Made by a program: the position numbers and the translations under genes
The notes under the pieces: generated by a model
Database searches by the model: none
Told to the model about the DNA's origin: nothing
Seen by the model: the letters and a program-made list of their open reading frames with translations, nothing else
In this document: positions 24,996 through 36,420 of the stretch, in pieces
How the letters are laid out: each line of letters starts with the position of its first letter
Position numbering within the stretch: the stretch's first letter is position 1
From: Elgaria multicarinata webbii
Taxonomy: Eukaryota > Chordata > Lepidosauria > Squamata > Anguidae
NCBI RefSeq assembly: GCF_023053635.1
Contig: NC_086172.1
Coordinates: forward strand, 124,905,681 to 124,969,680
Reading direction: 5' to 3'
Length of the DNA stretch: 64,000 bases

Positions 24996-26130
24996 GCTAA
25001 AATGGGCAGCACCTGGAAACAGGGAAAGGCACAGGCACTATGAAAAGCTCTAATAGTGCTTTGCCTGCCCCAACTGGAAAAAGTGGTGTTGCAGTTCAAT
25101 TTTATTGGTTTGTGTTGTTGCCACAAATCAAGTAGGAAAGAATAGAAAACAGTGATACTACAGCCACAATTTGAAAAAAAAGAAGAAGGCTGAATTCTCA
25201 GGTAAAAGGTGAGTGAACAAAGAATGGCAATACTGGAGAAAGGGCTAGAGTGGAACAGAAATGTTCTCCTCTGGTACATCCACAGTGCAAAAGCATTCAT
25301 CGAGCAATTTCCGGAAGAAAGAAAGGAGCAGCAAACACCAGCCAGGCTACCATTTCCCCCCACAGCCACGTCGTGCCATCCTTCTATGGACCTTTTCTGT
25401 TTCAATTTTAACTATTTTTAGTTCTTTGATAGCCGAGTGTCTTCTCTCTTTTTCTGAAGGGCATGGACACCTCAGTCTTCTTTTTTTCCCCCCAGGGTCA
25501 AACAGGAATGCTGCTATGCACCTTCAGCAAGTTTACCTCCCCACCAACCCCCATGCAAAATATTTCAAAGGCAGGGTATTCTATTGCTTTTGAATTGGGA
25601 CTTTGTGACTGTTGTGCAGAGGCAAAATTCACTGATCAAATGAGTCCTTAGAAACAATGGTCTTTTGTTTGGCTTTTCTTTCTGTGCTTTCTCCTCATTA
25701 CTCGTCTTTCATAAGGGTACTTTCAGAATTGATATATCGTGTCTTATATTTTGGCCCCTCAGCTAGCTATTTATTCCCCATGTAACTGCTATAGGCTGTC
25801 ACTTCTTGAAAACGAGGAAGGAACATTCCTCACGGGGCTGCAAGCAGGGGACTAAGCCATCATATACTCCTCCATCTCCAACTCCAGGAGGCCCTTCCTT
25901 TCCTTATATGGTCAGCCCCATGAATTTGAAGTCCTTCTCTTGCTTGTTGCCAGCAAACATTGGTTGTTCGGTAACGCTAGCGTTTGCTATGGAGAAAGTT
26001 CTGAGCATGGTGTATAGTGGTGGCTTGAATTTACAGCAGTGCACTGTTGCAAAGACTCGGAATGACATTAACCTACAAGAAGAAAAACTACAAGTGGGAA
26101 GAGACTGAGAAAGGACAGAAATAGAATGAC

Positions 26131-26326
26131 AAAGAATCCTGTGGCACCTTAAAGAAGAACAAATTTATTTTGGCATTTCATGGACTATAGCCCACATCAT
26201 CAGATGCAGCTATAAGTGGGATATAGTCCACGAAAGTTTATGCCAGAATAATTGTGTTAGTCTTTAAGGTGCTGCAAGACTCTTTGTTGTGTTTGCTGCA
26301 ATAAACTAATATGGTTGCCCCCTGAA
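26131..26326. mobile_element. TCTTGTGGCACCTTAAAGAC-type palindromic repeat
   Basis: ATCCTGTGGCACCTTAAAGA at the left pairs with TCTTTAAGGTGCTGCAAGAC at the right; the centre includes GGACTATAGCCCACATCATC. A second, shorter copy is at 61716. Confidence 0.7.
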
Positions 26327-26713
26327 AAAGAAATTACAGAAATAGAGTGAGAAATATCCCCAGAAATTGAAAGAGCTTGGCTGATTAGACTGGGGACAGT
26401 GCTATCAGTTCAGAGGGTTATCCTATTCCTAAAAGGGATAGGATTTCTGTCATTAGAGGTCTGAAATAAATCAGGTGCTGTTTTTGTTTATTTCTGCAAC
26501 AGCACAGTAGGAGAAGTTGCACCCGAGGACCATCTGCCTTCCTTAGAGTATGTTGAAAGACAAAAAGATCTGTCCCTGTTGGAAGAGGGTTAGCCCTACG
26601 ACGTACTACCTGTGGCAACAGCTAAAGGCCATACATTATTCAGTCATGTTCCCTTACCGTGGCTCTGCTTCCTGCTTCTCTTCCGCATTTTCAATGAGCT
26701 GAAATTACACAAA

Positions 26714-26819
26714 GGCCTGGTTCAGACAACACGCTAAACCATGCTGCTTAACAACAAAATGGTTAAGGGACCATTTTGTGGTTAAGCAGCATGGTTTAGC
26801 GTGTTGTCGGAACTAGGCC
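26714..26819. mobile_element. GGCCTGGTTCAGA palindromic element, compact and well preserved
   Basis: GGCCTGGTTCAGACAACACG pairs almost perfectly with GTGTTGTCGGAACTAGGCC; the next blocks CTAAACCATGCTGCTTAA and TTAAGCAGCATGGTTTAG are exact complements. 106 bp in all. Confidence 0.8.
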
Positions 26820-26879
26820 AATGAGAGCTGCCACCACATGGCCCATGCAATTCATTGGGACAGCACCCTCTAGTGGGCA

Positions 26880-27085
26880 TTTTATAGCACAACTTCACCT
26901 GTACATGGCAGGAAAACCCAACAAATACTGATACATCTCAGAAGAGTCAGGTTTTCTGAGGTTTATTTTTTACCGCTAAGACTGGGGAATGTAGTGGGAG
27001 ACATGCAGGAGGCTGACATCGTCAAAATGACCTGCGGACATTTGTGAGAGGCCAGTCACGAGTGTGCTATAAAATGCTCATTTAA
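26880..27085 (+). repeat. Unclassified 330-bp family, copy 3 (partial)
   Basis: Only the right part is clear: GGGAGACATGCAGGAGGCTG, ACATCGTCAAAATGACCTGC, GTGAGAGGCCAGTCACGAGT and CTATAAAATGCTC. Confidence 0.55.
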
Positions 27086-27667
27086 ATAAGCTTTTGGTGA
27101 GCATCGCTGTGTGTGCTACTGGGATAGCTCCTGATGTCTGATGGCTCATTTTTGAGACCAACTGTAAAAATTCTACAACAGATTCCTGAAGTTTTAATAA
27201 TATGCTGCTTTCAACTGCAAATAGAGAGGGCGGGAGGGAGTCCTCAGCACAGCTGCTCACCTTGCCCTCCCATAACACAGCAGGCACAGGAGCCTGCACA
27301 GGAGTCTGAAGAGATGGGAAGCAGTGGGCCACTGTTAGCTGCCAGTTCCTCTTCTGTGCTCATATACAGGACCAGGTGGCAGAGTTATAGTTTGAAAAGA
27401 CAACCACAAGGCTTGCAGGAGCTCCCCAAGGCCCAAGAGTGGGGAAATCCAGCCTGAGAGGGGACCACTGGGTGAAGGAGAAAGGAGACCTATGGCAGGC
27501 AAGGCATGTGTAAGGAACCAGTGAGGAAACCAGCATCTCCCCATCTTTCTTTCTGTCAGCCCAACATTACTATCTGTTGCTTGCCAGATTGTATTTGTGA
27601 TCCTCTTTTCTCCCATTTAACATTGTAGTTTTAACCTGCATCACAGACAAGGCAAAGGTTCCCATCT

Positions 27668-28095
27668 GCCTTCCCCAACTGGGTGCCTTTTAGATGTGTT
27701 GGACTACAAATCCCATCCCCAGCCAGCAGGGCCGACCCTAACATGTGGCAGAGTGAGGTACTTGCCTCAGGCAGCAGGTGATAGGAGGTGGCAGCAAGGA
27801 GTTGGAGGACAGAGCTGAGGACCACATGGCCTACCCCTGAGCCCCCCTAAGTTAGCCTGCTCTCTTCAAGTATGGTGAAGGTTACTATTCCATTGCCAAT
27901 ATTAAATAAAAAATTAACCAACAGGCTAGTTGGCTTTTGTACACGGAAAGGAAGGTGGCACTACCTTATCCTTCACTTCAGCCAGCAAAGTATTTTGAGC
28001 CAGCCCTGCTAGACCACATGGTGAATTGGTATGCTGCCTGGGAATGATGGGAGTTGTAGGCTAACACATCTGGAGATACCAGGTTGGGGAAGGCC
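27668..28095. mobile_element. CCTTCCCCAACCTGG palindromic element interrupted by a hAT element
   Basis: The left arm (27668-27726) and right arm (28009-28095, ending CCAGGTTGGGGAAGG) together reconstitute one family copy. The 282-bp element at 27727-28008 was inserted near its centre and is therefore younger. Confidence 0.75.
27727..28008. mobile_element. hAT non-autonomous element nested in a palindromic element
   Basis: It begins CAGGGCCGACCC and ends GAGCCAGCCCTG; the ends are inverted repeats of the same CAGGGC(C/T)(G/A) type as the element at 56188. It splits a CCTTCCCCAACTGG-type palindrome whose two halves continue at 27668-27726 and 28009-28095. The flanking octamers match only partly, so the duplication has decayed. 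Confidence 0.7.
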
Positions 28096-30329
28096 GGCTC
28101 CCACTCTCGACTAGAAGAGCAAGTGGGATCCCAGAGTGCCTTGTCGGCCTACACCATTGCACCTTCAGGTGCTGCTTTGGCTCTCTCCCCCACTTGGGAT
28201 AAGTATCTGGCCATACATGCCCTGTAAGAGTAAGTTTTACAATAACTCCACTTTTCATGGCATTTCCTTAAACTCACCCACAGTTGCTATGGTTTTACCT
28301 CCCACTATTTCCCTCATATTGTGGCAATTTAGATCCTCTGAGTGCAAGAGAACCTGGCGGCTACTTCACATATGATTGGATGTTCACATTTGTCAAAGTG
28401 TATACAATGCTGGTTGTCAGATTAATGCATCAATACAATACCCATATTTACATACAGTTACATGTATGCAAAAGTGCATGGTATGAACATGACAAAACAC
28501 ATTTGCCTCTTTATTTGCAAGTTTGTGTTTGCAGTATCAACATGTTACATATCCTTGTAAATAATGTAATGGCCGCACTTAAATCTTTGTTGAGATGCAG
28601 CTCGTATGTGCAGCTAGTGGCCTTTTCCCATTAGGGCAGAGAGTCACAAGAAAGGCTGATGCCTCACCCCACACCCACAAGTTGTATGTCTTTAAGTCCT
28701 GAGTGTCTTCATTTCAGACGAATGTCTGCAACAGCAAGGAAGTGCTTTTTTATTTAACTTGTTATGACTAAAAGAGAGAAAACTTGGCCCAACCATAACA
28801 AAAATACAAGGGAAGCAGCTGAAGATTTAAAATGTGTTTTCACTCATTAAAAAATACAAATGTTGAGACTTGTAGTTTGGTAGCATCCTGGCAAAATATA
28901 CTACTGAGAACTTTTGTGTATACACTATTGCCTGACAGGACAGAGAGACAGAGAGAGAAAGCATGCTGCTTTGTTATGCAAAATGGTTCCCTTCTAGTGT
29001 GTGTGTGTGTTTTGTATAGCCCAGCGTTAGATAGCCAAGCCACTGAAAGTTACATCATATGTCACCTGCCCAGGCAGGGGCTGAAAAGAATGGGTATTGT
29101 ATGCAGTCTGCAATTTGATACTGGAGTTTGCAGGAGAAGGTTGCTATGAGATTTCTGGCTGGTAGAAGCGACATGTAGGATCACTGGGCAAGTATTGCTT
29201 TGGGACTAGTCCTGTCTCTATGCTCACATGCTTCCACCCCCTGTACATGCATATTTGTAAATCAACAGTCTTCAGCTGGTCCAGACCTGAGACCCACCTT
29301 GGATTCTCAACCTGCAACACGGGGCCTACTTTCACAAATTCACAATTGCCTAACATGGCAGCAACAGCTTTGCTGTGACCCACCTGGACTGGTCTCACAA
29401 CCCACTTAAAACTATGTAATTCCTCCTGGCCTGTGATGTGGCAACAGTGGCATATGAGGACAACTCTACAAGGAGCCCTGGGAGTGGCAGTATGTGACAA
29501 TGCTGAGGTGTTTGTGACAAAGATCCTCAACTCTCTTCAAGCGATACAATCCACCAGTTCTTGGAGGAAGCCATGGCAAATTAGCCAGTTTGCATGACAA
29601 ATATACGTCTCATGAGAGAGTTTGTTTTTCTATGTATTTTAAATCCTGACAATATTGCCCAGTGTTATTTATATTTTGCTTGCCGGGACTAATTGCTATC
29701 AAGCTGTTCAGCAATTTGTAACCTGAACTGTTCAAACATAGCCAAAAACTGAGAAGAAAATGATATTAGCATGACCAGAGTTCTCCAAATTATCTTCAGA
29801 TCACAAGCCAAAATTTCACTGACACCTCTTTATGTGGCCCTACCAGGAAAGCTGAGTAGTTTGATATTGACTAGTGAGTGCATAAACAAATTATGTGTAG
29901 GAAAATAGATGGGTTAGAAGTTTCCACTGTGAGCCAACTCTGTTTCTAGCTTGATTTCCCAGGATAGCCTGGGAATGGATCCTGTCATATCTGAGCAGGC
30001 AACTCACAGGGGGAAAGGGGCAAGGAAAGAAGGGGTGGAACAGCATGAGAGCCCATTTTGTCTTTGATGCTCACTGTGCTTTTTACCAAAGGATCTTTAT
30101 GCATCCTACTCACATCTATCTTCAAAAGCGTGATAAAGAATTTGACATTACCTAAAAACAGAAGCCTGTTATGTGAACACAGTAGAATCTTCACTGTTAC
30201 ATTCCTCCTTTATGTATGCTTGCTATAGACTGGCAGAACCCACATGCTGTCTGCTGAACTATGCTAAAGAACTTCTGACCTTCTATTCCAATAAAAAGGG
30301 AGGCAATAAAACTTCACTTGAAGTCATTA

Positions 30330-30480
30330 CAAGTGGAATCTGCAACAAAATGTTGTGAAGAGCCTGTTCAGGGTTTCAGCCAACCATATTGTCTTTCAGG
30401 ACTCCATTCCATTTCTTCTACCCCCATGCCAGATAGTCATTATTCTGTGGCCACTGAACATGCAGAGTCCTCATCGGACT
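30330..30480 (+). repeat. ACAAGTGGAACCTGCAA repeat family, copy 2
   Basis: ACAAGTGGAATCTGCAACAA, GAGCCTGTTCAGGGTTTCAG, CAGGACTCCATTCCATTTC and the following CACTGAACATGCAGAGTCC, ending at a poly-T run. Confidence 0.55.
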
Positions 30481-30504
30481 GTTTTTTTTTTTTTTTTTTT
30501 TTTT
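30481..30504. repeat. Poly-T tract
   Basis: 24 consecutive T residues. It sits at the junction of an ACAAGTGG family copy and may be the A-tail of a minus-strand retroposon whose body I cannot identify. Confidence 0.9.
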
Positions 30505-30659
30505 AACTTACTCCATATGGTTCCTTCCCCCCAAGATTTTTCCCCTACGTCTGTAAACTTTATAGTTCCCCAAAGTATTCCGATACTTCCATCTTGTTTT
30601 TCAGTAGCCCCATTTTGACTGGATAGCCATCTTGACTTAGCATTTAAGTTTATTATTTG

Positions 30660-30780
30660 TGTATACAACTGGGACAAGCAACAAAATCTTGCAATGTGGA
30701 GTGCTTCTGTTCAGGATTGTAGCCAGACGGTCACGCTCTTTTTCAGAATACTCCATTCCATCCAGTCAGAGGTTTTACAT
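30660..30780 (+). repeat. ACAAGTGGAACCTGCAA repeat family, copy 3
   Basis: ACAACTGGGACAAGCAACAA, GCAATGTGGAGTGCTTCTGT, TCAGGATTGTAGCCAGACG and CTCCATTCCATCCAG. It lies 180 bp after copy 2 in the same orientation, so the two may be a local duplication. Confidence 0.55.
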
Positions 30781-30924
30781 GAAGCATTTATTGTGCACTC
30801 GTGATTTCTTACTTGTGGTTGTTTGCAGGTTCCAGGTTCATTTCTGTTTTTTTCAGAGTAGTTTCCTGATTTTTTTAAAGAACAGAATGGGGTATTATTA
30901 CGGAAATCGCTGTTTCTACTTGCA

Positions 30925-31065
30925 CATTTGCGCTATTCTGATGTAGCACAGCTCCACCTAGAGGTTATATAGTGGGAAAGCGGGAAAGGAAAAGCTCTTC
31001 ATACAGCAATTAATAGGCTTGTTGCATAGAAAAGCTCTCAGTCACCAATCTCTGGCCACTGAGTA
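30925..31065 (+). repeat. CCACCTAGAGGTTAT repeat family, copy 2
   Basis: TTGCGCTATTCTGATGTAGC, AGCTCCACCTAGAGGTTATA, GGGAAAGGAAAAGCTCTTCA and GCATAGAAAAGCTCTC. Confidence 0.6.
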
Positions 31066-31110
31066 TGTTCAGGCCTCACTAGGCTGTTTATAGGATTCCC
31101 CTCACCCCAG

Positions 31111-31158
31111 ATATGTATGTGTGTGTGTGTGTGTATACACACACACACACACACACAT
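31111..31158. repeat. (GT)n(AC)n self-complementary microsatellite
   Basis: A GT run (31119-31134) switches at GTATAC to an AC run (to 31157). The tract is a near-perfect palindrome and could extrude as a cruciform or form Z-DNA. Confidence 0.95.
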
Positions 31159-32766
31159 TTGATACTCCTGAAAATCTTGCAGTTTCCTGCTACTTCCTCC
31201 CTCTTGTTCGTAGATGTTGTTGTTTTGGCTATATAAGGATCCTCACTGAAAGAGCTGAGTTCACTATTGGTATATATCTTATTATGATATATGTCTTAGA
31301 TTTTCTCTAGAAGTTTGAAAATACTTGGCTGACTTTGACACTCATTGCAATAAATCAGATCACAGCTATGCTGCTTTCAGCTCAAAACAATGTGCAGTGT
31401 GATGGTGCACATATGGTGTGCGTATATTTGTGCATCAATCCAAAAGCCCCATCAATGGCTCAAGCAAAAGGAAGGCAAAAATGCTCCCAATATGTTGCTC
31501 TCTCCTTAAAATATAGGACAATTTTATTTCTGATTCTACATTTTCCTGTTGCAAATACTGAAACAACACACTAACGCACAACACAGCACATTCAACCCAC
31601 TGTCTTGCTGTCCAGCTTCTGAACAATACAAGCATTCACTGAAATTTCAGGTAGTTGGGGAAAAATCGTTTGAACTCTTCTTGTTGAACCTTTAAAGTGC
31701 ATTCCAATCAGGATGGTCCAGGTTCAAATCTCAGCTGCAATCATTTATGAAGCAGCATCAAATGAGTAAGCCTAGTCCTTGGACAGAGGAATCAGCTAAT
31801 TAGGAAGGTCATCTCCACCATCTCAGGCAGCAGACATAACAAAGGCGGATGCCAGAGGGTTTCAAGAAGGAAAGGTTATTTTTAATTAAACCATAACAGA
31901 GTAGGGATCAACATATTGTTTTGGAATGAGGACCTATTTAAAGTAATGCACCATTGCTATGGAAACAGTGAACTGTGCTAGAGAGGCAGAAAGCTGCATT
32001 GGCTAAGGTGGATTTGAGGAATCTTCAGATTGATGATGATCCGAACATCTAACATTGCCACACCTTTCACACTGAAGGCCAACAAACCCCTTTCAAAGTC
32101 CTGTGGGATCATTTGGCCAACCCTTAAGAGGGCAAGGAAATGAAGTGCAATTTTAGGTAGGAAAAAGAAGAAATAGGTACCTATTTCTAAGATCCATCTG
32201 CAGACTCTGCTAGTAGGTCTGCAGATGGCAGGGGGGAAACGGGACACCTTTTGAAGGGTCGGAATTGTACCCCCTGCTCTCCCCTCTGCTTCCAAACCAC
32301 GGTATGTTGAGCATGTGGACTTTTCTCTCATTGCTGGGATGGGGCGCACACTGAATTTGCCCTTGCCCACCAGGATAGGGAAGCAATCATTTATTAAATG
32401 GATGTATTAATGGTTTTCTGAGCTCTTCTTCTGGACTTTAAACCTTCACATGCCGGTGCACACAATAAATGGAACATCATTATAGAACAATACAAATATT
32501 CTTAACATATATCTATAAATGCCTCCGTGATGAACAGTAGTAAGAATCTTCAGGATGGTATTAATAAAATCGAGATTGAATTTTAAAAAAACTTTAAAGT
32601 GTTTTTAACCACCAATGATGGAGCTGCATGTACCTTAGAGGGTGGGGGATGGGACATCTCTTACAGACTGTGAGTAGGGCCCCTAACATTGATCTCAATG
32701 CAGACAAGGTTCATTTGTGTGCAGGCCATCCTTCAGGTATCCAGGTCCCAACCATTTAGGATAAGG

Positions 32767-32888
32767 GTAGGCAACTGGTGCCCTCCAGATTTTTGGACTA
32801 CAACTTCCATCATTCCTAGCCAACCTGGCCAGTGGTCAGGGATTATGAGAATTGTAATCCAAAACATCTGGAGGACACCAGGTTGCCT
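32767..32888. mobile_element. CCTTCCCCAACCTGG palindromic element, full
   Basis: The arms GGTAGGCAACTGGTGCCC and CACCAGGTTGCCTA are complementary, with GGACTACAACTTCC opposite GAATTGTAATCC. A variant with GGCAAC replacing CCCCAAC at the ends. Confidence 0.7.
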
Positions 32889-32899
32889 AGCCTTGGTTT

Positions 32900-33200
32900 A
32901 GGGCTGTAAAGACAGTACTTTAAATTGGGTCCGGAATCAAATAGGCAGCCAATGTAATTTGTACAACAGCGCTGTACAAATTACCGTCCTGTTGTTTGGA
33001 CCACATCTCCCAGCTTTCCTGACATTTGGCTATGCCAGTTTGGGCTGATGGGAGCTGAAGTCCAAAACATCTGGGTGGGACCAGGTTTGGAAAGGTTGCT
33101 GTACAGCATAGGCACAAAAATTAACAAGTTCCATTTGTCTAGCTCCCACAAGCACCTTTGCTGCTGCATTCTGTACTAATTGGTGCAATGCAGGCGGCTA
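32900..33200. repeat. Candidate unclassified interspersed repeat interrupted by a palindromic element
   Basis: AATAGGCAGCCAATGTAATT and, after the element at 32991-33103, GCTGCTGCATTCTGTACTAA with TTGGTGCAATGCAG. The two parts together resemble a common reptile repeat, but I cannot name it. Confidence 0.35.
32991..33103. mobile_element. CCTTCCCCAACCTGG palindromic element, diverged
   Basis: GTTTGGACCACATCTCCCAG pairs loosely with GCTGAAGTCCAAAACATC, ending GGACCAGGTTTGGAAAGG. It interrupts a longer unclassified repeat-like segment (32900-33200). Confidence 0.55.
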
Positions 33201-33710
33201 GTAGCTCCTAGGTCATTGGGACGGTGAATCCTTTCTGGGTTTCAGTCAGAACCATTCAAAGCTCCAAAAGAGCTATCCAAGGTGCTGAGCCTATTTTGGG
33301 TTAGGGTTCAGAGCCTTGCATAGGTCTTTTGGAGTTCTGACCGAAACCCAGAGTGGATACACCGCCCCACTGACATAGGAGCCATCAGCCTCCACTGAAT
33401 TGGAATTTACAAATTGCTTTTCAAGCCAGCTCCATGCAGAGCACATTACAAGTATGTAGCTTAGAGGTAAGCAGAGCATGTGTGTCTGAGGTAAGCTGGC
33501 AAATCAGTCAAACCTGGTAAAAAATGATCATGAGGGGATGGAGGGAACTGGAATCTCAGGACATGCACATCCTCAGTCAGGTTCTCTCCAAAGGATCCTC
33601 TCAGTGGCAGAGGGCAGAGATTAGGCTTTGCTGCTGAAAGGATTATGAGGGAAGGGGGAATTGGGCTCCCCTATGAATTTTCCTATGCCCTCACTTGTAC
33701 AAATCATAAA

Positions 33711-33894
33711 GACCCTGTTCAGACCACACGCTAAGCCGCGGTGGTTTCTGAGTTAAACATTATGACTTCGTGTGTCATGTGAACCATTCCTAACTAGGGT
33801 GGCTACATAACCATGTTTTAAACACACTCACTAATCATTTGCTGTGGAAGAGTTAGCAGCCTAACCATGGCTTAGTGTGTTGACTGAACAGGCC
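33711..33894. mobile_element. GGCCTGTTCAGAC palindromic element
   Basis: CCCTGTTCAGACCACACGCT pairs with AGTGTGTTGACTGAACAGGCC. The interior arms carry TTTAAACACACT and CTAACCATGGCTTAG. Same family as 26714 but longer and more diverged. Confidence 0.65.
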
Positions 33895-34336
33895 CAATTG
33901 CAATATGCTTCTGGGAGATTATACTAGAACAGCCTCCTTCCACTGGCAACAAAACCTATCATCCCCACCAGGCACAGGCTTGAAAGCCTCACATCATATC
34001 CATTTCCAGATTTTAAAAATGAGTTATTCTTTCTAGAAATATTTCGACAGGAATGAGCCAAATGGTTGTAAAGCATATCCACACTTCAGATTTATATCCA
34101 TTTAAGACTAGTTTGGCTACATCCCCAAAACTTGCACAGTGAAACGCACACACACATTTGGACTATTTTGGCCCTGAGAGTTTTCAGACATTCCCAATTC
34201 CTCCTCAAAGCGTTCCCAGGGTTCCTTGTGGAGAGATAATGGGCACATTACAGTTTTCATCTGTAATGTAGACATGCCCGTTTGCTGCATATACTTTGCA
34301 TTAGGCTATGGAATCATAATATCAGTTCTTTGCATG

Positions 34337-34338
<2 letters not shown>

Positions 34339-34371
<33 letters not shown>

Positions 34372-34378
34372 GGGGGGG
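34339..34378. repeat. (CA)n followed by a G tract
   Basis: About 15 CA units followed by GAGAGGGGGGGG. Confidence 0.95.
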
Positions 34379-34492
34379 CAGACAAAAAATCCCACTGGCT
34401 TACTAGTCTGTTTGTTTTAAAATATCTGGCCAAACATCCATGCAGTTCCTTATATATGTTTATATAACCAAGAACATTTCAAGCTAAATCTA

Positions 34493-34598
34493 GGCCGGAT
34501 CTACACTACTGCTTTAAAACAGTTATAAAGCGCTTTAACTGCTTTAAAGCGCTATAAAACTGTTATAAAGTGCTTTAAAGCAATAGTGTAGATCCGGC
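34493..34598. mobile_element. GATCTACAC palindromic element
   Basis: GGCCGGATCTACACTACTGC pairs with ATAGTGTAGATCCGGC. The whole 106 bp is a palindrome built of repeated GCTTTAAAGC / TTATAAAGCG blocks. Confidence 0.8.
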
Positions 34599-35559
34599 TG
34601 CTTTGCTTCTTTCTGATCTAATAAGTAGGATGGCGACCAAATGTACACATATGTTTAAGCTGCAATTCAAGATGCTCTTATTTATTTTATTTTATTATTT
34701 TATTTTATTTGTATCCGACTTTCTACAAAAAACGGCACTCAAGGCGGCTTACTTCAGAGTAAGCGTGATTGAACTCAGAGTTACTTTTAAGTAAGCAAGC
34801 TGAAACATTAGGCTGAAATGCAGCCAATGTATTGTGATCAGTTTTTTTAACGTTAGTTTTTATTGAGTTTTGTTTCATTTTTGCAAGTGTCACGAAAGGA
34901 AACAAAGGGAAACAACCATAATTCATTATTATTAGCAAACATTCTTCATATCTGACTAGATCTTCAGGTCACCTTAAGCCATAAAGCTCAGCAACTCAAA
35001 GTCTCCTGGGTGCTTCCAGCCAGGCATAATAAATGAAGGAAAGTGAGTGGGGTGGGGAAATCAGGAAACCATGATTTAAGAGAGAGATGTCAAAAAAAAT
35101 TATGTTGCAGGCAACAAGATAAAAGGCAAACACCTTGAAAGAGAAACGCTGCAGACCAGCTACAAGAAGGAACAGGTAACTAAGCAGCCATTGCGTTTGT
35201 ATTAAAGAGGTTTTGTTTTGTATTGTGTTGAGTTGCAAAAAGGCACAGGCAGAATGGGGTGACACTCCCATCCCATCGTCGTCATTGGTGACATCGTCAT
35301 AACCATGCCCCAAGAACCACCCACACAACATGGCTCGTTGCGCAATGTCAGAAGTACACAGGCAGGCGATGATGGTTTAATGGCGCAGCTAAACCCGCCC
35401 CCCTGCATTTTCTCGGCTCGGAAATGACTTGAGAAAAGCAGGGGGAAGGCACAGGAAAATGACTGGAGGACCACAGTGTCATGTAAAGCTCCTGGAAAAT
35501 CCCATGCATGAGGAATTGAGAATAAAACGGCCAGTATCATACTGCCTTTATCCAAATCT

Positions 35560-36213
35560 ATGGTGCAACCACACTTAGAATACTGTGTACAGTTCTGGTT
35601 ACCACACCTAAAAAAAAGATAATATAGAGCTGGGAAAAGTGCAGAAAATGGCAACTAAAATTATTAAGGGGATGGAGCATCTCCCCTATGAGGGAAGGTT
35701 GCAACAGCTGGGATTGTTTAGCCTGGAAAAAGGGGGGCTAAGGGGGCACATGACAGAGGTGTACAAAATTATGCACGGTGTGGAGAATGTGGATAGGGAG
35801 ACATTTTTCTCCCTCTCTCAAGAACCCGGGGTCATCCCATGAGGCTGATTGGTGGGAGATTCAGGACAGATAAATGCAAGTACTTCCTCACTCAGTGCAT
35901 AGTTAAATTATGGAATTCACTACCACAAGTTGTAGTGATGACCACCAATTTGGATGGCTTTAAAATGGAGTTGGATACATTCCTGGAGATGAATGCTATC
36001 TATGGCTACTAGCCCTGATGGTTATGTGCTACCTCCAGTATCCGAAGCAGTTAACCTATTTGCACCAGTTGCTGGGGGAACATGGGTGGGAGGGTGCAGT
36101 TGCACCATGTCCTGCTTTGTTGGTCCCTGGTCAACAGCTGGTTGGCCACGGTGTGAACAGAGTAGTGGAGTAGATGCTCCCCTGGTCTGATCCAGCACGG
36201 CACTTATGTTTTT
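35560..36213 (+). mobile_element. CR1 LINE 3' end (ORF2 C-terminus and 3'UTR)
   Basis: Encodes KMATKIIKGMEHLPYEGRLQ and QLGLFSLEKGGLRGHMTEVY in one frame, followed by a diverged 3'UTR with ATGGCTACTAGCCCTGATGG and GTCTGATCCAGCACGGC. A MIR-like SINE in the opposite orientation lies right at its 3' end. Confidence 0.85.
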
Positions 36214-36220
36214 GTTTGAT

Positions 36221-36406
36221 TATTACATGTATATCCCCTTTTCCTCTTGTATTGAACTCAAGGTGGCTTACATGATCTTCCTCCTTTCCATTTTAACTTT
36301 ACAACCCAAAGTCACCCAATGAGCTTCATGGCTGAGTAGGGACTAGAACCCAGGTCTCCCGAGTCCCAGTCCAACACTCAAACCATTACACCACACTGGC
36401 ACCCAC
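36221..36406 (-). mobile_element. MIR-like tRNA-derived SINE, reverse orientation
   Basis: On the plus strand: CCAAAGTCACCCAATGAGC, GGGACTAGAACCCAGGTCTC and ACCATTACACCACACTGGC. Its 3' end faces the 3' end of a CR1. Confidence 0.75.
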
Positions 36407-36420
36407 CATACGGTCATTTG

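Noticed and set aside
25902-25911. Second exact CArG box
   Set aside because: CCTTATATGG here lies in ordinary AT-rich intergenic DNA with no CpG island or gene nearby; a few chance matches are expected in 64 kb.
29262-29525. Possible hAT remnant
   Set aside because: Wording such as CCAGACCTGAGACCCACC and GACCCACCTGGACTGGTC recalls hAT interiors, but no inverted ends or flanking duplication could be found.
35639-35842. 67-codon plus-strand frame as a host gene
   Set aside because: Also CR1 ORF2 C-terminus.
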